DNA of 64,000 bases from Chitinophagaceae bacterium (GTDB lineage Bacteria > Bacteroidota > Bacteroidia > Chitinophagales > Chitinophagaceae), in contig JACSRW010000040.1 of the NCBI GenBank assembly GCA_014879565.1, positions 1 through 64,000 on the forward strand, given 5' to 3'. Under the pieces are notes generated by a model. It was not told where the DNA came from. It made no database searches and was given only the letters and a program-made list of their open reading frames with translations. Below, piece after piece: positions 54,059 through 61,974 of the stretch; position 1 is the first letter of the stretch; every line of letters starts with the position of its first letter. A program made the position numbers and the translations under genes.

Positions 54059-54925
54059 ATGTTACGTATCCTGTTTTTCTTTTTAATAAGCTTCTCCTTT
54101 TTACCGTTAAGCGCTCAAAAAACAGACCGGAGACTGGAAAAAAACCTGCAGGAAATCATCAGCGGCTATAACGGACAAATTGGTGTTTATATAAAAAACC
54201 TGCGTACCGGAAAAACAGCCATGATAAACGCAGATACCCTTTTCCCAACGGCCAGTATTGTCAAGGTGCCGATTTTTCTCGGCATCATGGACCGGATCAG
54301 CCGGGGCGAACTGGCCTATGATTCCTCTTTTATTTACCGGGATTCACTTTATTATGCCGGATCCGATATACTGGGCTCTTTTAAAAACGGGGAAAAGATA
54401 ACCCTGAAAAAACTCATCATGCTGATGCTGACCACCAGTGATAATACGGCCAGTCTCTGGCTGCAAAGCCTGGCGGGTACCGGTACGCGTATCAATACCC
54501 TGCTCGATAGTTTTGGCCTGCAGCTCACCCGGGTGAATTCGCGTACACCCGGCCGCGAAGAGAACCGGACCCAATACGGCTGGGGACAAACCAGTCCCCG
54601 GGAAATGGGACAACTATTTGAAATGATATACCGGAAAGAAATCTATACACCTGAAATCTGTGACCGGATGCTGCGTTGTCTGGGCCGGAATTTCTGGGAT
54701 GTGGACGAAGCCATCTCCGTAATTCCACCTACCGTGGAAGTTTTCAGTAAAAACGGTTGTGTAAACGCCTCCCGCAGTGAGGTTATGATTGTAAATCTTC
54801 CGGGGAATCCCTTTGTCTTTTCCGTATTTACCAAAAACAATCAGGATACCCGCTGGACACACGACAACGAAGCCTGGACCCTGGCGCGCAAACTGGCCGC
54901 CTTTCTCTATGACTATTATAAATAA
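54059..54925 (+). CDS. Class A beta-lactamase-fold serine hydrolase
   Basis: 288 residues with a signal peptide (MLRILFFFLISFSFLPLSAQ). Active-site motifs: SxxK in TASIVKVPI (about residues 70-75), SDN in MLTTSDNTASLWL, and a KTG-like KNG in FSKNGCVN. The Glu of the omega loop (ExxLN) cannot be placed; the loop here reads GREENRTQYGWGQTSP. This points to the beta-lactamase2 family, some members of which are not resistance enzymes. Whether it cleaves beta-lactams cannot be told. It is a single gene between chrA and feoB. Confidence 0.8.
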   Translation: MLRILFFFLISFSFLPLSAQKTDRRLEKNLQEIISGYNGQIGVYIKNLRTGKTAMINADTLFPTASIVKVPIFLGIMDRISRGELAYDSSFIYRDSLYYAGSDILGSFKNGEKITLKKLIMLMLTTSDNTASLWLQSLAGTGTRINTLLDSFGLQLTRVNSRTPGREENRTQYGWGQTSPREMGQLFEMIYRKEIYTPEICDRMLRCLGRNFWDVDEAISVIPPTVEVFSKNGCVNASRSEVMIVNLPGNPFVFSVFTKNNQDTRWTHDNEAWTLARKLAAFLYDYYK

Positions 54926-54931
54926 ACGGGA

Positions 54932-57049
54932 TTATTTCAGCAACTGATAAGCCAGTAAACTGAGCAGGTAGGCCAGGGCGGTCATATATACCAGTTGTAT
55001 GGCGGGCCATTTCCAGCTGCGGGTTTCTCTTTTTACAATGGCGAGGGTACTCATACACTGCATTGCGAATACATAAAAAATCATGAGTGAAAGTCCTGTG
55101 GCAAACGTGAACACCGGGCTCCCGTCCGGCCGCACAGCGGCTTTCATTTTTTCCTTAAGCAGCTGACCATCATCGTCACCCTCCCCCACGCTGTACAGGG
55201 TGGCCATTGTACCCACGAACACTTCTCTTGCCGCGAAGGAGGTTACCAGCGCGATACCGATTTTCCAGTCGTAACCCAGCGGGGCGATGGCCGGTTCCAT
55301 ACTCTTGCCGATGATGCCGGCAAAGGAGCTTTCCAGTTTTTCGGTTTGTAAGGCCTTATCCAGCTGCGCGGCATCGGCACCGGGTGCAGCTTTCAGTTGT
55401 TCATATTTGGCCTCCAGGCGCTGCATGGTATTCCCCGGTCCGAATGAACTCAGGGCCCAGAGCAGCAGGCTGATGATCATAATGATTTTACCCGCATCCA
55501 CAATAAAGATCCTCGCCTTGCTGATCATGGTGGTCAGGGCGTTTTTCCAGCGGGGTGAGCGGTACGTAGGCAGCTCCAGGATAAAAAAGCTCTTCTCCTT
55601 AATATTAATAAACCATTTGGCTACCCAGGAAACCATCAGGGCCAGGATTAATCCGAGCAGGTACAGCCCCATCATCACCAGTCCCTGTACACTCAGAAAG
55701 CCGAGCAGGTAGGTATTGGGAATGACCAGCGCAATGAGAATGGTGAAAACCGGCAACCTGGCTGAACAGCTCATCAGCGGCGTAATCAGGATGGTCAGCA
55801 GCCGCTCTTTCCGGTTTTCAATATTACGGGCGCTCATAATGGCGGGTACCGCACAGGCAAAACCGCTGATCATGGGCATCACACTTTTTCCGTTGAGGCC
55901 AACGCTGCGCATCAGCCGGTCAGACAAAAAGCTGATCCGGGCCATATAACCACTGTCTTCCAGTAATGTGATCAGCCCGAAAAGAATCATAATCTGGGGC
56001 ACAAATACAAATATGCCGCCGAGACCGGCCACCACTCCGTTGATCAACAGGTCGGACCAGCGGTTAGCCGGCAGTGAGGCAGATAAAACACTGCTTAGTT
56101 CCGCAAAACCCAGTTCAATCCACTCCATGGGATACTGGGCCAGCCAGAAAATACTCTGGAATAAGAGAAACAGAACACCTAACAGGATGATATACCCCCA
56201 GCGCCGGTGCAGCAGTACGGTATCCAGTTTTTCGGTGAACAGATTTTTTTTCAGCGGGTCAGGTTCTGATACGGCCTGCTGCATTACATACCGGATCCGG
56301 CTGTACCGCTGCAGAATTTCTTCCGCCTGGGTCCTGGTATGGTTGAACTGGTTCCGGGCTTCAATGTTTTCAATCCTTTCCTGTGTTTGCTGGTCAAGGC
56401 CAAACTGCTCATGATTGATCAGGTAATGAATGGCTTTATAATCGCTGAGCTGGGGGAAATAAGACTTTAATTCTTCAATCGGGGCAACGGCCAGGGCTTT
56501 ATTGTCAATAAAGTCGCGCACCGGGGGTTTGTAAGCCTGTTGTACGGTGAGTTCGATCGCTTTTTTCAGTTCAGCGATCCCTTTATTTTTTCGCGGATTT
56601 ACCGCCACCACCGGAACCCCGAGTTCTCTTTCCAGTGCCGCCAGGTCAATTTTGATCCCTTTTTGGCGGGCCAGGTCCATCATGGTCAGCACAATCACCA
56701 CCGGCACTTTCAGGTCAATGATCTGGGTGCAAAAAAGCAGGTTTCTTTTCAGGTTGCTGGCATCCGCCACCGCCACCACCACATCGGCTTTGATATCGGT
56801 ATCTTCCCCCAGCAATACCCGGTAACTCACCCATTCGTCCAGCCTTTTGGGATAAAGACTGTAAGAACCGGGCAGGTCAATGATTTCAGCGCTGATTGAG
56901 CCGATTCGGGCGCTGCCGGTTTTTTTATCAACCGTCACTCCCGGAAAATTACCCACCTGCTGATTCAGTCCTGTAAGACAATTAAACAGGGAGCTTTTCC
57001 CGCTATTGGGGTTACCTACCAGGGCAATATGAAGGTTCTTTTTTTCCAA
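54932..57049 (-). CDS. feoB: Ferrous iron transporter FeoB
   Basis: 705 residues from a TTG at 57049, just after the promoter box; the ORF track start (57079, also TTG) lies upstream of that box. N-terminal G domain: GNPNSGKSSLF (G1), NFPGVTVDKKTG (G2/G3 region), DLPGSYSLYP, and TMMD (G4). Two gate domains with about ten helices follow (SGFACAVPAIMSARNIENRKERLLT, and FAAREVFVGTMATLYSVG). It imports Fe2+. feoA is not adjacent. Confidence 0.94.
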   Translation of the reverse strand: MEKKNLHIALVGNPNSGKSSLFNCLTGLNQQVGNFPGVTVDKKTGSARIGSISAEIIDLPGSYSLYPKRLDEWVSYRVLLGEDTDIKADVVVAVADASNLKRNLLFCTQIIDLKVPVVIVLTMMDLARQKGIKIDLAALERELGVPVVAVNPRKNKGIAELKKAIELTVQQAYKPPVRDFIDNKALAVAPIEELKSYFPQLSDYKAIHYLINHEQFGLDQQTQERIENIEARNQFNHTRTQAEEILQRYSRIRYVMQQAVSEPDPLKKNLFTEKLDTVLLHRRWGYIILLGVLFLLFQSIFWLAQYPMEWIELGFAELSSVLSASLPANRWSDLLINGVVAGLGGIFVFVPQIMILFGLITLLEDSGYMARISFLSDRLMRSVGLNGKSVMPMISGFACAVPAIMSARNIENRKERLLTILITPLMSCSARLPVFTILIALVIPNTYLLGFLSVQGLVMMGLYLLGLILALMVSWVAKWFINIKEKSFFILELPTYRSPRWKNALTTMISKARIFIVDAGKIIMIISLLLWALSSFGPGNTMQRLEAKYEQLKAAPGADAAQLDKALQTEKLESSFAGIIGKSMEPAIAPLGYDWKIGIALVTSFAAREVFVGTMATLYSVGEGDDDGQLLKEKMKAAVRPDGSPVFTFATGLSLMIFYVFAMQCMSTLAIVKRETRSWKWPAIQLVYMTALAYLLSLLAYQLLK

Positions 57050-57056
57050 ACCGGGG

Positions 57057-57064
57057 CAAAAGTA
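57057..57064 (-). promoter_or_regulatory. TAnnTTTG -7 box for feoB
   Basis: On the minus strand TACTTTTG, followed by CCCCGGT and then the TTG start. Leaderless or nearly so. Confidence 0.55.
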
Positions 57065-57140
57065 GAGCGCGGGAGGCAAACAGCCTTACGAATTGCGATT
57101 TTTAGGAGGGGCAAAGCGGAAAAAGATTGACCGAATTATG

Positions 57141-57165
57141 GCATTTTAACCCGGGAAAAATGCCG
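57141..57165. promoter_or_regulatory. Inverted repeat in the feoB / M28 peptidase gap
   Basis: GGCATTTT / AAAATGCC, 8-base arms around a 9-base centre that holds CCCGGG. It lies 9 bases upstream of the -7 box of the peptidase gene and 77 bases upstream of feoB's box. It may be an operator. The regulator is unknown. Confidence 0.4.
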
Positions 57166-57174
57166 GGGGGTAAT

Positions 57175-57182
57175 ACCTTTGC
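57175..57182 (+). promoter_or_regulatory. TAnnTTTG -7 box for the M28 peptidase run
   Basis: TACCTTTG, exact consensus, 21 bases before the ATG at 57204. Confidence 0.5.
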
Positions 57183-57203
57183 TCTCAAAATAAACAGATC
57201 TGT

Positions 57204-58856
57204 ATGCGTATTGCCTCCCTTCGTTATTCCGTACCGTTTGTCCTCATCCTGGCCGCCTGCTCCCCTTCCGCGAAAATCAGCAAGGAGGAAACCAGGCTGC
57301 TGGCCGGACTGCAATCTCATATTGGTTACCTGGCAGATGATAAACTGGAAGGCCGGCGTACCGGTACGGCCGGCGAAAAGCTGGCCATGGAATATATCAG
57401 CGCCCGTTTCAGCGAGGCCGGGTTGCAGCCCCGGGGAACCAATGGTTTTTACCAGGCATTTGAAATCAATGAAGGCAAACAAACAGATCCCGCCACCCGG
57501 TTCAGTATTAACGGAACGGAACTGCAAAACGGCAGGGATTTTTTTCCCTTTCCTTTCAGTGCCGTAAAACAACTGGAAGCCACTCCTTCCATTGCGGTGC
57601 AGGAAGCGGATATGCCCTGGTTTATTGACCTGAAGGATGGCCTGGAGGAAAATAAAGACAATCCCCATTTTGATCCGGGCACCTATATCTACAATAATTG
57701 TAAGAAAGCAGCGGAAAGAGGCGCTTCCGCCCTGGTATTATATAATACTTCCGCCACCGACGATAAACTGGCTTTTAACGGCAAGGATAAATCTGCCAGC
57801 TTACCCATTCCGGTTCTCTATGTGAAAAAAGAAGCGGCTGCCCGGTTTTTTAAAGATCCCTCCGCTACCATCCAGGTGAAATTGAATGTTTCCCTGAGTG
57901 ATAAAAAAAGAACAGGACATAATGTGGTAGGGTATATTGATAATGGCGCGGCTGCCACCGTGGTGCTGGGCGCCCATTTTGATCATCTCGGTTATGGCGA
58001 AGACGGCAATTCCCGCAACAGCGCCACAGAGCCGGCTATCCACAATGGCGCCGATGATAATGCCAGCGGAACCGCCGCCCTGATCGAACTGGCCAAAACC
58101 CTGAAGAACAGCAAGGCCAAAAACAACAATTACCTTTTTATCGCTTTTTCCGGTGAAGAACTGGGGCTGTATGGCTCCAAACATTTCACCGAAAACCCGA
58201 CCATTGATATAAAGGCAGTGAATTACATGATCAATATGGATATGGTGGGCCGCATGCCCGATTCCAGTCATACGGTTACGATTGGCGGCTATGGCACTTC
58301 TCCCTCCTGGTCATCAGTGATTTCCGCGCAGCTGGATAATCCGCTGCGGGTTAAGATTGATTCCAGCGGCACCGGTCCCAGTGACCATACCTCTTTCTAC
58401 CGCAAAGACATTCCGGTTCTCTTTTATTTCACCGGACTGCACACGGATTATCACAAACCCTCTGATGACGCGGATAAAATCAATTATAACGGCATAACCC
58501 GGATCATCCGCCATGTGCTCATGGTCGTGGAAAAAATGAACATGGAAAAAAAGCTGACCTTCCTTAAAACCCGGGAAGCACAAACCACCACTTCTGCCCG
58601 CTTCAGCGTATCTATGGGTATTATGCCGGATTATACCTGGTCGGGCAATGGCGTAAAGGCTGACGGGGTGACCGAAGGCCGCCCTGCCCAGAAGGCCGGG
58701 ATAAAGGCCGGGGATATTATTCTGCAGATCGGTGATTACCGGATCAGTTCCATGGAGACCTATATGCAGACCCTGGGCAAATTCAAAAAAGGCGACCAGG
58801 CCAAAGTGATTTATTTACGCGGAGAAGCCACCCTCGAAACCACCGTTCAGTTCTGA
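57204..58856 (+). CDS. M28 family zinc peptidase with PDZ domain, lipoprotein
   Basis: 550 residues. Lipobox ILAAC (about 16-20). A PA-like domain (about 130-230) is followed by the M28 core (about 235-450) with zinc ligands in VLGAHFDHLGYG, HNGADDNASGTAAL, FSGEELGLYGS, MINMDMVGRM and LHTDYHKPSDD. The last 85 residues form a PDZ domain (DGVTEGRPAQKAGIKAGDIIL). It is likely an aminopeptidase on the outer face of the cell. It heads a five-gene run with gaps of 1-18 bases. Confidence 0.92.
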   Translation: MRIASLRYSVPFVLILAACSPSAKISKEETRLLAGLQSHIGYLADDKLEGRRTGTAGEKLAMEYISARFSEAGLQPRGTNGFYQAFEINEGKQTDPATRFSINGTELQNGRDFFPFPFSAVKQLEATPSIAVQEADMPWFIDLKDGLEENKDNPHFDPGTYIYNNCKKAAERGASALVLYNTSATDDKLAFNGKDKSASLPIPVLYVKKEAAARFFKDPSATIQVKLNVSLSDKKRTGHNVVGYIDNGAAATVVLGAHFDHLGYGEDGNSRNSATEPAIHNGADDNASGTAALIELAKTLKNSKAKNNNYLFIAFSGEELGLYGSKHFTENPTIDIKAVNYMINMDMVGRMPDSSHTVTIGGYGTSPSWSSVISAQLDNPLRVKIDSSGTGPSDHTSFYRKDIPVLFYFTGLHTDYHKPSDDADKINYNGITRIIRHVLMVVEKMNMEKKLTFLKTREAQTTTSARFSVSMGIMPDYTWSGNGVKADGVTEGRPAQKAGIKAGDIILQIGDYRISSMETYMQTLGKFKKGDQAKVIYLRGEATLETTVQF

Positions 58857-58872
58857 TTTCGTAAATTGGGGT

Positions 58873-59316
58873 ATGGCCGAAAAGACCAAACTGGTACTGG
58901 ACACCCGGGAACTCACCGAAGGATTCTTTGAAAATACCCGTCTGCTGGGTATCATGGCGCCTATTAAGGACTACCAGTTTTGCTGGCACCTGAATCAGCA
59001 GATCGGGCTCGACTTCCGGCTCAATGACCTGGAAATACGACTGGTTAAAAAAAAGCGGGACTATTTTTTTTCTGTCTATGAATACCGGGTACCCACCGGT
59101 TCGCTGGAGCATTATATCTATAATAATAAGTTTGACGGGGAGTATCTCCTGCCCGAATTCAAGCATATTGACTTTCTCTGGCTGATGAAAGGAGATGAAG
59201 TGGATGATGAAAAAATGCAGGAAACCATCCAGGTAATCAGGAGCATTTCCACGGTACAACTGGTGGCTGAACTGGCAATTGGCCAGATAAGAAATAAAGA
59301 GAATCTTGTTTTCTGA
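58873..59316 (+). CDS. IPExxxVDY family protein
   Basis: 147 residues. The naming motif appears as LLPEFKHIDFLWLMKGD, followed by an acidic-helical C-terminus (VDDEKMQETIQVIRSISTVQLVAEL). The family is confined to Bacteroidota and has no known role. Cytoplasmic. It lies 16 bases after the M28 gene. TAAATTGG just upstream of the ATG is a weak -7 box. Confidence 0.8.
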   Translation: MAEKTKLVLDTRELTEGFFENTRLLGIMAPIKDYQFCWHLNQQIGLDFRLNDLEIRLVKKKRDYFFSVYEYRVPTGSLEHYIYNNKFDGEYLLPEFKHIDFLWLMKGDEVDDEKMQETIQVIRSISTVQLVAELAIGQIRNKENLVF

Positions 59317-59334
59317 ACCTAAAAGCAGCGTTTC

Positions 59335-59565
59335 ATGTGGACGATAACACCTGAATCCATGTACCGGAAATTTCAGTTCCGGGATTTCAGCGAAGCCTTT
59401 GCCTTTATGACCCGGGTGGCTCTGGAGGCGGAAAAAATGAATCATCATCCGCGCTGGACCAATGTGTGGAATACCGTGGAAATCTGGCTCAACACCCATG
59501 ATGCCGGCAACCTGGTCACCGGTAAAGACCACGAACTCGCTGCCCGGATTGATAATCTAATCTGA
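59335..59565 (+). CDS. phhB: Pterin-4a-carbinolamine dehydratase
   Basis: 76 residues, somewhat short. The family signature is complete: [20 protein letters not shown] then [22 protein letters not shown], with the His pair and the THDxG stretch. The enzyme dehydrates 4a-hydroxytetrahydrobiopterin, usually to serve phenylalanine hydroxylase; that enzyme is not in the window. It starts 18 bases after the previous gene. Confidence 0.92.
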   Translation: MWTITPESMYRKFQFRDFSEAFAFMTRVALEAEKMNHHPRWTNVWNTVEIWLNTHDAGNLVTGKDHELAARIDNLI

Positions 59566-59573
59566 TTGATTGT

Positions 59574-59939
59574 ATGCGCCGATACAAAAACCTGATACCC
59601 GCCCTGGTCCTTTTTTTAGCCTCCTGTAATAATGCCGGGGAAGAGGAGCCCGATGGAGGGCCCTGCAGCTATAAGGAAACTGTTTTTCCGGCCCGGCTGA
59701 TTCAACTGGAACAACGGGACAGCCTTTCCTGGGATGCGCGGTTTGAGGTCAGCCTTCCGGATGGGACGGATAAGAAGGATACGGTTGGTTTCTATCAGCT
59801 CAACAATCAGTATATACCCGACGGAAAAATAAAAAAAGACAGCATTGCAGTGGACTCCCTGTATCAATACGTGGTGATGGATATTGTCAGCGGCCATTGC
59901 AATCCTCAAGTGATCATTGTTCGTTTAGAAAAACCCTGA
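59574..59939 (+). CDS. Hypothetical lipoprotein
   Basis: 121 residues with a signal peptide and lipobox (VLFLASC, about residues 12-18), then an Asn/Glu-rich spacer. No domain recognised; two further Cys (GPCSYKE, SGHCNPQ) could form a disulfide. It sits 8 bases after the pterin dehydratase gene and 1 base before the CtlX-like gene. Confidence 0.75.
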   Translation: MRRYKNLIPALVLFLASCNNAGEEEPDGGPCSYKETVFPARLIQLEQRDSLSWDARFEVSLPDGTDKKDTVGFYQLNNQYIPDGKIKKDSIAVDSLYQYVVMDIVSGHCNPQVIIVRLEKP

Positions 59940-59940
59940 T

Positions 59941-60867
59941 ATGCAGGTTGCTTCTGCCATTCTGATGATACGTCCCGCTGCTTTCGGGTATAACAATGAA
60001 ACGGCAGCTAATAATTTTTTTCAGCATAATCCCGGGCTGAGCAGGGAGCTATTACACAAAAAAGCGCTTGCCGAATTTGATGCCATGGTGAAAAAACTGG
60101 AAACGGAAGAAGTGGAGCTGTTGTTGGTCGAAGATAGTCCGGAGCCCCCTAAACCCGATGCCATTTTTCCCAACAACTGGCTCAGTACCTCTGCTGCCGG
60201 TCAGGTTTTTATTTACCCCATGTTTGCGCCCAGCCGAAGGGCGGAAAAAAGGGATGATATCATTCAGCTGCTGGCCAGAGATTTCACGGTTACCGATGTG
60301 CAGGACTGGAGTGAATATGAAGCAGAGGGCCGCTTTCTGGAAGGTACCGGCAGTATGGTGGTGGATCACGATAACCGGATGATTTATGCGGCCATTTCAG
60401 AGCGAACCAATCTTTCGGTGCTGGAAAAATTTGCCCGCGCCAATGATTTCCAGGCCATCGTATTCCTGGCAACCGATAAAAACAATCAGCCCGTTTATCA
60501 CACCAATGTCGTTATGTCGCTGGGAGAAAAATTTGCCGTCATCTGCGAAGACGCTATTGAAGAGGAATGGGAGCGGATCGCGGTTACCCAGTTGCTGGAA
60601 TCCACCGGACATACCCTGATTCCCATTACCCGGGAACAAATGCATTGTTTCGCCGGGAATATGCTGGAAATAAAAAACAGAAAAGGAGAGTCGCTGATTA
60701 TACTCAGTACAACCGCGCTGGATGCCCTTCGGCCGGAACAACAGCAGGTATTACGCCAATTTGGTAAACTGGTGCCGGTTTCGGTGCCCGTTATTGAACA
60801 GGTGGAAGGCGGCAGTGTACGTTGTATGATTGCCGAAATATTTCTGCCCCGCAAAACTCAGGGCTGA
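59941..60867 (+). CDS. ctlX: CtlX-like amidinotransferase-fold hydrolase
   Basis: 308 residues of the arginine deiminase/DDAH superfamily. Signatures: MIRPAAFGYNNETAANNFF at the start, PDAIFPNNWLSTSAAG, RFLEGTGSMVVDH (guanidine-binding acidic region), the His in QPVYHTNVVMSLG and the Cys nucleophile probably in GGSVRCMIAEIF. The closest known family is CtlX, a hydrolase acting on citrulline; DDAH-like action on methylated arginine is the other possibility. Convergent overlap of 10 bases with selD. Confidence 0.85.
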   Translation: MQVASAILMIRPAAFGYNNETAANNFFQHNPGLSRELLHKKALAEFDAMVKKLETEEVELLLVEDSPEPPKPDAIFPNNWLSTSAAGQVFIYPMFAPSRRAEKRDDIIQLLARDFTVTDVQDWSEYEAEGRFLEGTGSMVVDHDNRMIYAAISERTNLSVLEKFARANDFQAIVFLATDKNNQPVYHTNVVMSLGEKFAVICEDAIEEEWERIAVTQLLESTGHTLIPITREQMHCFAGNMLEIKNRKGESLIILSTTALDALRPEQQQVLRQFGKLVPVSVPVIEQVEGGSVRCMIAEIFLPRKTQG

Positions 60868-61895
60868 ACCATTACTTTTTTATTCTGCGCGGCGATCATT
60901 CTTCCTACCGGTTCACCGAAGAGCACTTTCAGCGGCTCTGCCAGAGAAGCATCGGCACTGATCAGCAATCCCCCGTTTGTCTGCGGATCGGGAAGTAACT
61001 TAAACGCTTCGGCCACCGGTACCCCTTTTTCAAAGCTGACATGTTCTCCATAGCTGCTCCAGTTGCGGGTAGTTCCATCAGGGAAAACGCCCTGCGCGAT
61101 AAAATCCTGCACACCTGGTATGGCGGGAATTTTCTGGTACCAGACTTCGGCAGTAAGACCGCTGCCTCCGGCCATTTCAATCAGGTGGCCCAGGAAGCCG
61201 AAGCCGGTAACATCGGTCATGGCGTGTACGCCCGGCATTTTACCCAGCTCCTCCCCTGCCTTATTCAGCGTGGTCATCTGTTTCACGATCAGGTTTAGCA
61301 TCGCTTCCGGCAGCAACCCTCTTTTTTGGGCGGTGGACAGGGTACCCACACCCAGCGGTTTGGTCAGGAAGAGCAGGTCGCCTTCTCTGGCCGTATTGTT
61401 CTTCTTCAGGTTTTCAACGGGTACAATGCCGGTTACGGCCAGTCCGAATATGGGTTCCGGGGAATCAATACTATGTCCCCCGGCCAACGGAATACCCGCC
61501 TCCTGGCAAATACTCCGGCCTCCTTCGACTACTTTTTGCGCTATATCCGCAGGTATTTTATTAACCGGCCAGCCCAAAACGGCGATCGCCATCAGGGGTT
61601 TGCCTCCCATAGCGTAAATATCACTGATTGAATTAGCCGCAGCGATCCGGCCGAAATCAAAAGGATCATCCACGATCGGCATAAAGAAATCGGTGGTGGA
61701 GATGATGGCCTGGCCATTGCCCAGGTCGTAAACGGCGGCATCGTCGCGGCTATGATTTCCGACCAGAAGTTTATCGTTATCCGGCCAGGCGACCGAGGTT
61801 TTCAGGATTTCATCCAGGACTTTCGGAGCGATTTTGCAGCCACAGCCTGCTCCATGTGAAAATTGGGTGAGGCGAATGGCGGGTGTTTCAGTCAT
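60858..61895 (-). CDS. selD: Selenide, water dikinase SelD
   Basis: 345 residues from the ATG at 61895, the usual family length; the ORF track's extra 73 residues are not supported. The N-terminal active site is SHGAGCGCK, with Cys (not selenocysteine) in the catalytic position. Further motifs: TTDFFMPIVDDPFDFGRIAA, DIYAMGGKPLMAIAV, AGGHSIDSPEPIFGL, LTKPLGVG and TDVTGFGFLGHLIEM. It makes selenophosphate. mnmH, its likely user, lies 1.7 kb upstream on the same strand. Confidence 0.95.
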   Translation of the reverse strand: MTETPAIRLTQFSHGAGCGCKIAPKVLDEILKTSVAWPDNDKLLVGNHSRDDAAVYDLGNGQAIISTTDFFMPIVDDPFDFGRIAAANSISDIYAMGGKPLMAIAVLGWPVNKIPADIAQKVVEGGRSICQEAGIPLAGGHSIDSPEPIFGLAVTGIVPVENLKKNNTAREGDLLFLTKPLGVGTLSTAQKRGLLPEAMLNLIVKQMTTLNKAGEELGKMPGVHAMTDVTGFGFLGHLIEMAGGSGLTAEVWYQKIPAIPGVQDFIAQGVFPDGTTRNWSSYGEHVSFEKGVPVAEAFKLLPDPQTNGGLLISADASLAEPLKVLFGEPVGRMIAAQNKKVMVQP

Positions 61896-61974
61896 ATAAA
61901 AAGGTAAAATTGAAAATCCCGGTAAAATTCGGAAGAATCGCCCGAAAGTGAATAAAAATGATGAAAAACGGGCC

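Noticed and set aside
61846-61895. SelD as a selenoprotein with in-frame UGA
   Set aside because: The catalytic position is read as TGC/TGT Cys in HGAGCGCK and no in-frame TGA is present.
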